Positions 42,716 to 51,241 of a stretch of DNA of 64,000 bases are shown here, in pieces (position 1 is the stretch's first letter; every line of letters starts with the position of its first letter). Position numbers and translations under genes: made by a program. The stretch comes from Rhodovarius crocodyli (GTDB taxonomy: Bacteria; Pseudomonadota; Alphaproteobacteria; Acetobacterales; Acetobacteraceae): positions 1-64,000 of the forward strand of contig NZ_SACL01000002.1 of assembly GCF_004005855.1 (NCBI RefSeq), in the 5' to 3' direction. The notes beneath the pieces were generated by a model. The model searched no databases. It was not told the DNA's origin and was given only the letters and a program-made list of their open reading frames with translations.

Positions 42716-42962
42716 CGCCCGCCTGATCTGCCCCGGCCATATCCGCCCCGATGAGGGGGCGGCCGGCCATGCGCTGAACCAGGCGCTGGCCGAGGCCGAT
42801 GCCCGGGTCGCCGCCGCGATCGCGCATGAGCCGGCCCCGCCGCGCCAGCCCGGCCAGGGCTGGTGGCAACGGCTGATGGCGGATGCGCTGTTCGTCATCA
42901 TCGGCGCGGCGACACTGCTGCAGGAAGACCCGCTCGACCTGCCGAGGGAGGACAAACCATGA
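42708..42962 (+). CDS. small unrecognised protein between ssuD-like and tauD-like genes
   Basis: 84 aa from ATG 42708, overlapping the SsuD-like stop by 8 nt and the TauD-like start by 4 nt (ATGA). No family recognised. It has an Ala-rich helix (LNQALAEADARVAAAIAHE), a GWWQRL turn and a hydrophobic segment (MADALFVIIGAATLLQ). The double overlap supports translation. Function unknown. Confidence 0.55.
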   Translation: MVSARLICPGHIRPDEGAAGHALNQALAEADARVAAAIAHEPAPPRQPGQGWWQRLMADALFVIIGAATLLQEDPLDLPREDKP

Positions 42963-43792
42963 GCTACACGGCCCTGAAGCCCCGCCCCGTCTCGCCGCAT
43001 CTGGGTGCCGAGATCGAGGACATCGACATCACCCGCCCGCTGACGAACCGGCAGGTTGAGGAGCTGCGCACGGCACTCGGCCAGTTCGGCGTGCTGTTCT
43101 TCCGCGACCAGCCCTTCGACCATGACAGCCAGAAGCGGTTCGGGCGCTATTTCGGTGAGCTGGACATCCACCCGAATACGCCGGGCCCGGACGGCCACCC
43201 CGAGATCCTGCCCATCCATGCCGATGCGAACAGCAAGGTGATCGCGGGCGAGCGCTGGCACAGCGACGTGTCCTGCCACCAGGAGCCGCCGCTGGGCTCC
43301 GTCCTGCATCTGCACACCATCCCGCCCCAGGGCGGGGACACGCTGTTCGCCGGCAGCTACGCGGCCTATGAGGCGCTGTCGCCCCGGCTCAAGGCCTATC
43401 TGGAAGGCCTGACCGCGCTGCATTCCGGCGAGCGCAACTATCGCCGCCGCAACGCGCTGAACGGCATCGACGACCGCGGCCGGGTGTTTCCGCAGGCCGT
43501 GCATCCCGTGGTGGTGAGGCACCCGATCTCGGGCCGCCCAGCGCTGTATGTGAACCGGCTGTTCACCTACCGCATCAACGAGGTGCCGGAGGAGGAGAGC
43601 GAGGCGATCCTCGAATTCCTCTACCGCCACATCGAAAAGCCCGACTGGCAGATCCGCTTCCGGTGGAATGCGCAGTCCGTGGCCTTCTGGGACAACCGCG
43701 CGGTGCAGCACCTGGCGATCTGGGACTATTTCCCGAACGTCCGCAGCGGCAGCCGCGTCACCATCAAGGGCGAGGCGCTGAGCCCCGCCTGA
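42959..43792 (+). CDS. TauD/TfdA family dioxygenase
   Basis: 277 aa from ATG 42959. A 2-oxoglutarate- and Fe(II)-dependent oxygenase. The facial triad is His-Asp in ERWHSDVSCHQEPP and the distal His in RAVQHLAIWDY; the 2OG-binding Arg is in RSGSRVTIKGE. LGAEIEDIDITRPL and FRDQPFDHDSQKRFGRYFG are typical TauD starts. Family members release sulfite from taurine and other sulfonates or alkyl sulfates. Last gene of the operon, followed by an intrinsic terminator. Confidence 0.9.
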   Translation: MSYTALKPRPVSPHLGAEIEDIDITRPLTNRQVEELRTALGQFGVLFFRDQPFDHDSQKRFGRYFGELDIHPNTPGPDGHPEILPIHADANSKVIAGERWHSDVSCHQEPPLGSVLHLHTIPPQGGDTLFAGSYAAYEALSPRLKAYLEGLTALHSGERNYRRRNALNGIDDRGRVFPQAVHPVVVRHPISGRPALYVNRLFTYRINEVPEEESEAILEFLYRHIEKPDWQIRFRWNAQSVAFWDNRAVQHLAIWDYFPNVRSGSRVTIKGEALSPA

Positions 43793-43831
43793 CCGAGGCA
43801 CCGCCGGGAGGGCTCTCCCCGGTGGAGCAGG

Positions 43832-43877
43832 AAGCGCGCCGGTTTATGCGGCACATGCCGGCGCGCTTTCTTTTTTT
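43832..43877 (+). terminator. intrinsic terminator of the sulfur operon
   Basis: AAGCGCGCCGG (43832-43842), 15-nt loop, CCGGCGCGCTT (43858-43868), followed by TTCTTTTTTT. A perfect 11-bp GC-rich stem with a T-tract, 40 nt after the TauD-like stop. It is the clearest classical terminator in the window. Confidence 0.85.
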
Positions 43878-43892
43878 GGGGAGGGAAGCAGT

Positions 43893-44097
43893 CAGGGGCG
43901 CTGCCCCCGACACCCCCGCCAGGAGATAATATCTCCTGGACCTGATAGGAGTTTGGCGCCCGACCTGGGCAGGCAAGGCGCTAGTTTCATTATAATAATC
44001 AAGTTTCTGCGCCGACTCCCCGGGGTCCAGGGCCGCTACGGTCCTGGCGGGGATGCAAGGGGCAGCGCCCCTTGCTGGGGCCCGGGGCAAAGCCCCG
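43893..44097. repeat. intergenic repeat family A, copy 3 (inverted)
   Basis: Blocks in the reverse order of copies 1 and 2: palindrome CCAGGAGATA-A-TATCTCCTGG (43919-43939), GGCGCC/GGCGC blocks, AT core (TTTCATTATAATAATC), CCAGGGCCG-CTA-CGGTCCTGG, GGGGCAGCGCCCC and GGGGCAAAGCCCC. It lies between the terminator of the sulfur operon and the converging exopolysaccharide cluster. Confidence 0.85.
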
Positions 44098-44098
44098 A

Positions 44099-45241
44099 CT
44101 ACAGCGCCGCCTTCACCGCCGCCGCCACCCGCTGCACCTGCTCCTGCGTCAGGTAGGGGTGCATCGGCAGGCTCATCACCTGGTGGCACAGCTGCTCGGC
44201 CACGGTCAGCGCGGGCGCTGCCGTCAGGCCGGCTGTATGCGCGCCCTGATAGGCCGGCTGGTGGTGCAGGGGCTTCGGGTAATACACGCCGAAGGGAATG
44301 CCGGCGGCCTTCAGCCCTTCCTGCACGCGGGTGCGGGTTTCCAGATCGGGCAGGCGGATGGTGTAGAGGCCCCAGGCATGGCCCGGCACGAGTTCCGGCA
44401 CCTGCACGCTGTTGCCCAGCGCCTCATTGTACCAGGCGGCGGCCTTGGCGCGGTCCTTCAGCTCCTGGTCGAACAGCTCCAGCTTGCACAGCAGGATGGC
44501 GGCCTGGATGGTGTCCAGGCGGCCGTTCATGCCGGTGCGCAGCACCTCATAGCGGCCGCCGCCCTCGCCATGCGTGCGCAGCGACTTGTAGAGCGCGGCC
44601 TTCTCCTCGCTGGGGGTCAGCAGCGCGCCGCCGTCGCCGTAGCAGCCGAGGGTCTTGGTCGGGTAGAAGGAAAGCGCCGTGGCATGCGCCCAGCGGCCCA
44701 GCCGCTTGCCCTGGATGTCGCCGCCGAAGGCCTGGGCCGCGTCGTCGAGCAGGAACAGGCCATGCTTGTCGGCCAGCGCGTGCAGGGCGGGCCAGTCGGC
44801 CGGGCGGCCGAACAGGTCGACGCCCACGATCGCGCGCGGCTTCAGCTTGCCCTCGGCCTGCACCAGGGCGATGCGCTTTTCGAGGTCGGCAAGGTCGATG
44901 TTGAAGGTGTGAGGGTCAACGTCCACGAAGACCGGCGTGGCGCCGAGCACCAGCGGCACCTCGGCGGTGGCGGTGTAGGTGAAGGCGGGCAGGAACACCG
45001 CGTCGCCGCGGCCGATGCCCTCGGCCATCATCGCGATCTGCAGCGCGTCGGTGCCCGAGGACACGCCGACCGCGTAGCCGCCGCCGGCGAAAGCCGCCAG
45101 CTTCTCCTCCAGCTCGGTCACTTCCGGGCCGTTGATGAAGCGGCCGGAGGCCAGCACCGCGTCGATGCGCGTGCGCAGCTTCTCGCGGATCAGGGCCTGC
45201 TGGCCGTGCATGTCGAAAAGGGCGATCGGGGTCGATGTCAT
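44099..45241 (-). CDS. DegT/DnrJ/EryC1/StrS sugar aminotransferase (1)
   Basis: 380 aa. PLP-dependent transaminase acting on nucleotide-linked keto sugars for surface glycan synthesis. GVSSGTDALQIAM, FTYTATAEVPLVLGATPVFVDVD, LFLLDDAAQAFGG and the PLP lysine in ALSFYPTKTLGCYGDGG are diagnostic. PVQVP-type WlbE/WecE features are not sufficient to fix the product. Last gene of the minus-strand exopolysaccharide cluster, 60 nt after the WbpM-like gene. Confidence 0.9.
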   Translation of the reverse strand: MTSTPIALFDMHGQQALIREKLRTRIDAVLASGRFINGPEVTELEEKLAAFAGGGYAVGVSSGTDALQIAMMAEGIGRGDAVFLPAFTYTATAEVPLVLGATPVFVDVDPHTFNIDLADLEKRIALVQAEGKLKPRAIVGVDLFGRPADWPALHALADKHGLFLLDDAAQAFGGDIQGKRLGRWAHATALSFYPTKTLGCYGDGGALLTPSEEKAALYKSLRTHGEGGGRYEVLRTGMNGRLDTIQAAILLCKLELFDQELKDRAKAAAWYNEALGNSVQVPELVPGHAWGLYTIRLPDLETRTRVQEGLKAAGIPFGVYYPKPLHHQPAYQGAHTAGLTAAPALTVAEQLCHQVMSLPMHPYLTQEQVQRVAAAVKAAL

Positions 45242-45301
45242 GGCCGATGGCGTCCCATGTTGCGGTGCGGGTGTCCACCCGCACTCGATTCAAGACTGGT
45301 T

Positions 45302-47224
45302 TCAGATTGAAACGCGGCGCCCGCTTTCATCCAGCGTGAACTCAGGCACCAGCCGGCCCAGCTGCGCGAGTGCCAGGGTGGTCTGGCCGGTGGTGGCCAG
45401 TGCTGCAAGCTCATCCATCGCGCGGCCGACCACCGCCACATCCCCGGTGCGGGGGGTGGCCATCAGCAGGCCCTGATAGGGGGTGGCGCGCGGCGGTTCC
45501 TGGCCGTGGAACAGCTCCTCATAGAGCTTTTCGCCGGGGCGCAGGCCGGTGAAGCGGATCTCCACATCCTCATCCGGGCGCAGGCCGGCGAGGCGGATCA
45601 TCCGGCGCGCCATGTCCACGATCTTCACCGGGCTGCCCATGTCGAGCACGAAGATGCCGCCCTCACGCAGGGCCGGCAGCTCATGCACCGCCGCCGTGCC
45701 GACCACGGCCGCCTGCAGCACCAGCCCCACGGCCTCACGCACCGTCATGAAATAGCGGCGCATGTCGGGGTGGGTGACGGTCAGCGGGCCGCCGCGTTCC
45801 AGCTGGCGGCGGAACAGCGGCACGACGCTGCCGGTGCTGCCCAGCACATTGCCGAAGCGCACGGTGATGCAGCGCATGCCGCCCTCGCGCTGGCCCGCCA
45901 GGTCCAGCGCCTGGCAGTACATCTCGGCCAGGCGCTTGCTGGCGCCCATCACGCTGGTGGGGTTCACCGCCTTGTCGGTCGAGATGAACACCATGGCCAT
46001 GCAGCCGGCCGCGCGCGCGGCATCGGCCACGATGCGCGTGCCCTGGGCATTGGTCAGCATGCCCTCCAGCGGGTCGGATTCGACCATGGGCACATGCTTC
46101 AGGGCCGCGGCGTGGAAGACGAGTTCCGGCTTCAGCGTCTCCATCAGCCGCTTGATGCGGGCGGCGTCCCGCACATCGGCGATGACGGCGCGGCGGGGCA
46201 GCTCGGGGTGGCGCTCCCGCAGTTCCAGGTCGATCTCATAGAGGGCGAATTCGCCATGGTCGAGCAAGGTCAGGCTGGCGGGGCCGAGGGCCGCGACCTG
46301 GCGCGACAGCTCCCCGCCGATGGTCCCGCCGGCACCCGTGACCAGCACGCGGCGGCCCTGGATGAGGCGGGCCATGCCCTCGCGGTCCAGCGGCACCTGC
46401 GGGCGGTCCAGCAGCTCCTCGATCGAGACCGGGCGCAGTTCAAGGCGCGGAGCCTCATCCGGGCGGGCGGCGTTGCCCAGCAGGGTGGGCTGGGGCGCGC
46501 GCTTCACCGCCACGCCGTGGTGGTCGGCGGCGTCCAGCATCGCCTCCAGCTCCGGCCCCTGCAGGTCGGAGCCGGCCAGCACGATCAGGGCCGGCAGGCG
46601 GTCCTCGGCGCGCAGGCGCTCCAGCACCGCGTCGGCTTCCTCGACCACGCCCAGGATCGGCAGGCCCTGGATGCGCCGGCCCGCCTGGCGGGAGCGGCGG
46701 GTCAGGATGCCGGTGATGCGGTAGCGGCTGGTGGGGTCGGCCTGGGCCGCGCGGATGAACAGGTCCGCGGCATCGGGCCCCGCGGCCAGCAGCACCTCGG
46801 TGGCCGGGTCGGCGTCGTCGCGGCTGGCGCGGCGCTGGGCGGCCAGCCGGGTGGCCACCCGCGCGCCCGACAGCACGAAGGTCAGCACCATGGCATGCAG
46901 CACGGAGAAGCGCGGGGTCGCCGGGTGCCAGGCATCGGTCAGCGTGACCAGCGCCCAGAAGGCGGGGGCCGCCAGCGCCGAGGCACCTGCGACGGCCAGC
47001 GCGTCGCTGAGGCTGGAGAAGCGCCAGTACTGCCGCGCGAGGCCGAGCGGCCAGCCGATGGCCAGCAGAAGGCCCGCGCAGGTCAGCAGGGCGATGGGCC
47101 ACCACAGGCCGGGCGGGGCCACGCCGGGCGCCCCCACCCACAGGGCGATGGGCAGCGCCAGCATGGCCAGCGCGGCATCCACCAGGCAGTTCAGGACAAT
47201 GCGACGCGGGGCGCTCTGGGCCAT
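45302..47224 (-). CDS. nucleoside-diphosphate-sugar 4,6-dehydratase, membrane-bound (WbpM/CapD family)
   Basis: 640 aa from ATG 47224. About four N-terminal TM helices (NCLVDAALAMLALPIALWVG onwards), a CoA-binding-like middle domain, then an SDR domain with TGAGGTIGGELSRQV. The catalytic triad is Ser-Met-Lys in FISTDKAVNPTSVMGASKRLAE, the WbpM-type replacement of Tyr by Met. ITVRFGNVLGSTGSVVPLFR and IRFTGLRPGEKLYEELF follow. It converts UDP-GlcNAc to a 4-keto-6-deoxy sugar, the substrate for the aminotransferase encoded next. Confidence 0.93.
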   Translation of the reverse strand: MAQSAPRRIVLNCLVDAALAMLALPIALWVGAPGVAPPGLWWPIALLTCAGLLLAIGWPLGLARQYWRFSSLSDALAVAGASALAAPAFWALVTLTDAWHPATPRFSVLHAMVLTFVLSGARVATRLAAQRRASRDDADPATEVLLAAGPDAADLFIRAAQADPTSRYRITGILTRRSRQAGRRIQGLPILGVVEEADAVLERLRAEDRLPALIVLAGSDLQGPELEAMLDAADHHGVAVKRAPQPTLLGNAARPDEAPRLELRPVSIEELLDRPQVPLDREGMARLIQGRRVLVTGAGGTIGGELSRQVAALGPASLTLLDHGEFALYEIDLELRERHPELPRRAVIADVRDAARIKRLMETLKPELVFHAAALKHVPMVESDPLEGMLTNAQGTRIVADAARAAGCMAMVFISTDKAVNPTSVMGASKRLAEMYCQALDLAGQREGGMRCITVRFGNVLGSTGSVVPLFRRQLERGGPLTVTHPDMRRYFMTVREAVGLVLQAAVVGTAAVHELPALREGGIFVLDMGSPVKIVDMARRMIRLAGLRPDEDVEIRFTGLRPGEKLYEELFHGQEPPRATPYQGLLMATPRTGDVAVVGRAMDELAALATTGQTTLALAQLGRLVPEFTLDESGRRVSI

Positions 47225-47231
47225 GCCCGGG

Positions 47232-48374
47232 CTATAGGCCCCGGGGCGGGGGCTTGCCAAGCAGCGCCGCATGTTGCGGAAGATCTCGCCCGGCCGACAG
47301 CCCGGCATAGAGGTTGCGCAGCGCCTCCGCCTGGGCACGCCAGCCGAAGCGGCCCAGGGCCGCCGCCCGCCCCTGGCTGCCGAGCCGCGCGCGCAGGGAA
47401 GGGACCGTCAGGCGGCGCACGGCGTCCGCGATGGCGAAGGGGTCCGCCACATCCACCAGCAGGCCGCATTCGGCCTGCCGCACCATGGTCGCGACCTCCG
47501 TCGCGAAATCGGGCGCGATGACGGGCAGCCCGGCCAGCATGCCGTCCGAGAGCTTGTGCGGCAGGGCCAGGCGGTGATTCTCATGGCCCGGCTGGAACAG
47601 CACCAGGTTGATGTCGCACCGCCCGGCCAGCGCCGCCATCTCGGCCTGCGGCAGCCAGCCATGCAGGGTGATGCGCCCGCTCAGGCCGCGCCGCGCGGCC
47701 TCTGCCTCGAATTCGGCCTGGGTGCCGTCGGTGAAGCGGCCGGCGACGGCCAGCCGCGCGTCCGCCGGGCCCAGCGACAGCGCCGCCAGCAGCTGCGGCC
47801 ACCCCCGCGCGCGCGAGATCGCGCCCAGATGCAGCAGCGTGACAGGCCCCGGCGCATGGCGGCGCGGGGCCGTGCCGGGGTCACCGGCATAGTTGCGCAC
47901 GGCCACGCAGTCGCGGCCGTAATCCTCGGCCAGCCCGTCCTTGGCCACGACCACCGCATCCGCCAGCCGGCCCATCAGGCGGCAGAACAGGCGCAGCGAG
48001 GCACGGCCCAGCGGGCGCGCCCAGCGGGGCAGGCGGTCGTCCAGCCGGCTGGGGTAATGCTCATGCACGTCGATCACCAGCCTGGCGGGCCGGGCCAGCC
48101 AGCCGGCCAGCCAGGAATCGGGTTCATGCGCGTGGATCACCCGCGCGCCGCGGGCCCGCGCCAGCCTGGAAAGCCGCCAGATGTGGCGGATACGCCCCCA
48201 GCGCCCCCGCGGCCGGGGGAAGCCCAGCAGCCGCACCCCTGCCGCCTGGGCGGGCATGCCGGGCGCCTCCGGGCTCAGATGCTCCACGGCCAGCCCCGCC
48301 TCGGCCAGGGCGGCGCCTTCCTTCAGCACGATCCGCACATCGGCGGGCGGATGGGCGGCGGACAGCATCAGCAC
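47232..48374 (-). CDS. glycosyltransferase family 4 (1)
   Basis: 380 aa from GTG 48374 (ATG 48368 is the alternative). The GT-B fold is visible: VLMLSAAHPPADVRIVLKEG at the start, ARVIHAHEPDSWLAGWL, then the C-domain with VTLLHLGAISRARGWPQLLAAL, ITLHGWLPQAEMAALAGRCDINLVLF and HKLSDGMLAGLPVIAPD with the conserved E in the ATEV stretch less clear. Donor and acceptor sugars are unknown. It overlaps or abuts the upstream GT gene stop (48376). Confidence 0.85.
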   Translation of the reverse strand: MLMLSAAHPPADVRIVLKEGAALAEAGLAVEHLSPEAPGMPAQAAGVRLLGFPRPRGRWGRIRHIWRLSRLARARGARVIHAHEPDSWLAGWLARPARLVIDVHEHYPSRLDDRLPRWARPLGRASLRLFCRLMGRLADAVVVAKDGLAEDYGRDCVAVRNYAGDPGTAPRRHAPGPVTLLHLGAISRARGWPQLLAALSLGPADARLAVAGRFTDGTQAEFEAEAARRGLSGRITLHGWLPQAEMAALAGRCDINLVLFQPGHENHRLALPHKLSDGMLAGLPVIAPDFATEVATMVRQAECGLLVDVADPFAIADAVRRLTVPSLRARLGSQGRAAALGRFGWRAQAEALRNLYAGLSAGRDLPQHAALLGKPPPRGL

Positions 48375-48375
48375 A

Positions 48376-49563
48376 TCAGGCAAGGGCGGCCTCCAGCGCG
48401 TCGCAGAAATGGGTGGCGTGCAGGCGGCGGTCCCAGCGGCGCAGCGCCTGGCCGCGGGCGGCGGCGCCCATCGACTGGCGGCGGCCCGGCGATGTCGCCA
48501 GATCGCGCAGCGCCCCGGCCAGGGCATGGACATCACCCGGCGGCACGGCGATGCCGCTCGGCCCCGCCTCGGCGCAGCGCGCGGCATGGCCCGGCGCGTT
48601 GGTCACCAGCGGCAGGCCGGCCGCCAATATGTCCATGATCTTGTTGGGGGCGGTGAGCTCCGCGAAGGCCGGGACATCGGCCAGCAGGTGCAGCCCGATC
48701 TGGCTTCCGGCGAACAGGCCGGCCAGCCGGCGCTTGGGCATGGGCGGCAGCAGGGTGACGTTGGAAAGCCCCTCCGCCGCGATGCGCGCGGCCAGATGCG
48801 CGGCCTGGCCGCCTTCGCCCACCAGCAGCAGGCGCAGCGGCACCCCGCGCAGCAGGGCCATGGCGTCCAGCGCCAGGTCCAGCCCGTTGGCGCGGCCCAG
48901 CGCGCCGGCATAGATCGCCAGCACCTCATGCGAGCCGGCCGCGTCCGGGCGCCACGGCGCGACATGCGGGCCGAACAGGTCGAGGTCCGCACCGTTCGGG
49001 ATGGTATGGACCACCCGCGCCCCGCGCGCCCCGGCGATGCCGGCCATGCCCTCGCTCAGCGCCACCACGGCGGCGGCGCGGCGGCAGGCCAGGTCGGCCA
49101 GCTTCTCCATGCCCCACAGCAGCGGGCGGGGCACCCCGCCCATGGCGCGCGGCAATTCGGGCCAGGGGTCCCGCATCTCGAACACGAAGGGCGCGCGGGC
49201 GGCCAGCGCCGGCAGCACCACGGTCAGCGGGGTGGAGGAAGCCAGCACCAGGTCGAACTTCTCCCGCCGGGCCAGCCAGGCGGCGCGGGCGGCGAAGCGC
49301 AGGAAGGCCGGCAGCCGCGCCGCCATGCCCTGGGCATTGCCGCAGGGAATGGCGAATTCCACCACGCGGAAGCCCTGCACCTGCCCCTCGCGCCGGCCCA
49401 GCCGGAAGGGGCCGGAGAGCCCGGTCGCCGCACCGGCATACTGCCCGCAGGCGACCGTGACGCGGTGCCCGCGCTGCGCCAGGGCCCGGACCATGGCGAA
49501 GGAGCGGGTGGCGGTGCTGCCCTGGGGCGTCGAGAAATGCTGATGCAGATAGAGGAGCTTCAA
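48376..49563 (-). CDS. glycosyltransferase family 4 (2), WbuB-like
   Basis: 395 aa. MKLLYLHQHFSTPQGSTATR is the usual N-terminus of WbuB-type enzymes. FDLVLASSTPLTVVLPALAARAPFVFEMRDPWPELP and VVHTIPNGADLDLFGPH follow, with the C-domain VLAIYAGALGRANGLDLAL and NKIMDILAAGLPLVTNAPG. Probably transfers an amino sugar in polysaccharide assembly. It overlaps the aminotransferase gene upstream by ATGA. Confidence 0.88.
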   Translation of the reverse strand: MKLLYLHQHFSTPQGSTATRSFAMVRALAQRGHRVTVACGQYAGAATGLSGPFRLGRREGQVQGFRVVEFAIPCGNAQGMAARLPAFLRFAARAAWLARREKFDLVLASSTPLTVVLPALAARAPFVFEMRDPWPELPRAMGGVPRPLLWGMEKLADLACRRAAAVVALSEGMAGIAGARGARVVHTIPNGADLDLFGPHVAPWRPDAAGSHEVLAIYAGALGRANGLDLALDAMALLRGVPLRLLLVGEGGQAAHLAARIAAEGLSNVTLLPPMPKRRLAGLFAGSQIGLHLLADVPAFAELTAPNKIMDILAAGLPLVTNAPGHAARCAEAGPSGIAVPPGDVHALAGALRDLATSPGRRQSMGAAARGQALRRWDRRLHATHFCDALEAALA

Positions 49564-50765
49564 CGGCCGCAGGCGCGCCTGATCACCGTGATCACCCGGC
49601 CCTGGTCCTGCGCCGTCATCTGGCTGCCGGAAGGCAGGCAGAGGCCGTTCTCGAACAGCGCCGCCGCTACCTCGCCGCCCGCGCGCGGGGCGTCGCGGAA
49701 GGCGGGCTGCAGATGCAGCGGCTTGAACACGGGGCGGCTCTCGATGCCCTCGGCCGCCAGCGCCTCGCGCAGGGCCTCACGCGTCGTGCCGCTGGCGGCG
49801 GGGTCGACCGACAGCACCGTCAGCCAGCGATTGCCGCGCGCCCAGCCGGGTTCGGCGGTAAAGGACAGGCCCGCGACGCCGGACAGCGCCTCGCGGTAGC
49901 GTTCATGGACGGCGCGGCGGGCGGCCACCCGTTCCGGCAGGCGGCGCAGCTGCGCGAGCCCCACGGAGGCCAGCACGGAGGACATGCCGTAGGAGAAGCC
50001 CGTCGTCTCGTGCTGGTACAGCACGCTGTCCTCACGCGATTGCGCGGCCAGGCGGCGGGCCTGGGCGATCAGCCACGGGTCCTCGGAGGCCAGCGCGCCG
50101 CCGCCGCCGCAGGTGACGATCTTGTTGCCGTTGAAGCTGAAGGCCGCGAGCCGCGCCCCCAGCCCGGCATGCCCGCCGCGCTGCACGGAACCGAGGCTCT
50201 CGGCGCTGTCGGAAAGGACCGGCACGCCCCATTCGGCGCAGGCGGCCGTGATCGCCTGCATGTCCGCCGGCTGGCCATAGAGGTCGACCGTGACCACCGC
50301 GCGCGGCAGGCGCCCGCGCCGGGCGGCGGCCGAGAGCTCGGCACGGAGCAGAGCGGGGTCCAGCGTCCAGGTCGCGGGGTCCACATCCAGGAAGCGGGGC
50401 GTGGCGCCCATCTGCACCGCGGGGGCGACCGTGGCGATGAAGGTCAGGCTCGGGGCCCAGACCTCGTCGCCGGGCTGGATGCCCAGCAGGTGGAAGCCCA
50501 GGTGCAGCGCCGCCGTGCCGGAGGCGAGTGCGACCACATGCGGCATGCCGAGAACGGCGGACAGCTGGCCCTCGAAGGCCGCCAGCGCGGGGCCTGCGGG
50601 CGCCAGCCAGCCGCTGTCGATGGTGGCGCGCAGTTCCTCCAGCTCATCGCCCGCCAGATGCGGGGGGGAAAGCAGCAGCCGGGGCCGCTTTTCCTCCGCC
50701 GGGCGCGGCGTGGGAAACGGAATGACGGATGCCTGGCTGATGGCTTGGCCGGTGAGGGGGGTCAT
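49560..50765 (-). CDS. DegT/DnrJ/EryC1/StrS sugar aminotransferase (2)
   Basis: 401 aa from ATG 50765. ALASGTAALHLGFHLLGIQPGDEV, FIATVAPAVQMGATPRFLDVD, VPVLSDSAESLGS and the PLP lysine in FSFNGNKIVTCGGGGAL are diagnostic. The pattern is close to PglE/LegC-type transaminases that make 4-amino sugars such as bacillosamine. It may act with the WbpM-like dehydratase encoded in the same operon. First gene of the cluster. Confidence 0.9.
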   Translation of the reverse strand: MTPLTGQAISQASVIPFPTPRPAEEKRPRLLLSPPHLAGDELEELRATIDSGWLAPAGPALAAFEGQLSAVLGMPHVVALASGTAALHLGFHLLGIQPGDEVWAPSLTFIATVAPAVQMGATPRFLDVDPATWTLDPALLRAELSAAARRGRLPRAVVTVDLYGQPADMQAITAACAEWGVPVLSDSAESLGSVQRGGHAGLGARLAAFSFNGNKIVTCGGGGALASEDPWLIAQARRLAAQSREDSVLYQHETTGFSYGMSSVLASVGLAQLRRLPERVAARRAVHERYREALSGVAGLSFTAEPGWARGNRWLTVLSVDPAASGTTREALREALAAEGIESRPVFKPLHLQPAFRDAPRAGGEVAAALFENGLCLPSGSQMTAQDQGRVITVIRRACGR

Positions 50766-50914
50766 GTCCGCGACTTTGATGATGACATGACAATCACACG
50801 GTCGCGATTGTGGCGGCAAGGAAAATGCGCGCTACGCGTGCATATCTTTACAACCTCACTACCAATCCATCAGCCGTTCATCCCCATGCCATGGAAAGCA
50901 CGGGGCAGACCCGT

Positions 50915-51241
50915 TCAGTTGGAGTGTCCCGGCCAGTTCAGGCGGGGTTCCTGCCTGCCGGAGGGGGCCGATTCGGCCGGGGCGCGGCTGGCGGAAAGCC
51001 GGACCTCGCCAGCGCGCGGCGGCGGGCCGGAGGTCAGGCGGGCGGAAATGGCGCGCAGTTCGGCCTGCATCTCGTCCAGCTGTGCCTCCATCCCCTCCAG
51101 CCGCGAGCGCAGCCCGTAGATGGAGAAGGGCATCAGCACGAAGCACAGCGCGACCAGCGCGATCGCGCCCAGGGCCACGGCGCCGGTCCAGGCGGGCAGG
51201 CCGGGCAGGGTCAGCGCGGCAACGACAGTTTCCAGGTTCAT
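50915..51241 (-). CDS. small membrane protein with coiled coil, function unknown
   Basis: 108 aa. One TM helix ([22 protein letters not shown], about 21-42) then a short coiled coil ([23 protein letters not shown]) and a polar tail. No family recognised. It overlaps moaA by ATGA on the same strand, so it is probably co-expressed, but a Moco link is not evident. Confidence 0.7.
   Translation of the reverse strand: MNLETVVAALTLPGLPAWTGAVALGAIALVALCFVLMPFSIYGLRSRLEGMEAQLDEMQAELRAISARLTSGPPPRAGEVRLSASRAPAESAPSGRQEPRLNWPGHSN

Noticed and set aside
43832-43877. Hairpin after the TauD-like gene as part of repeat family A
   Set aside because: Its sequence is not found in the other copies, and it has the stem plus T-tract of an ordinary intrinsic terminator.
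50820-50860. Near-palindrome TGCGCGCTACGCGTGCA upstream of the exopolysaccharide cluster as an operator
   Set aside because: Imperfect symmetry in GC-rich sequence and no clear promoter boxes beside it.
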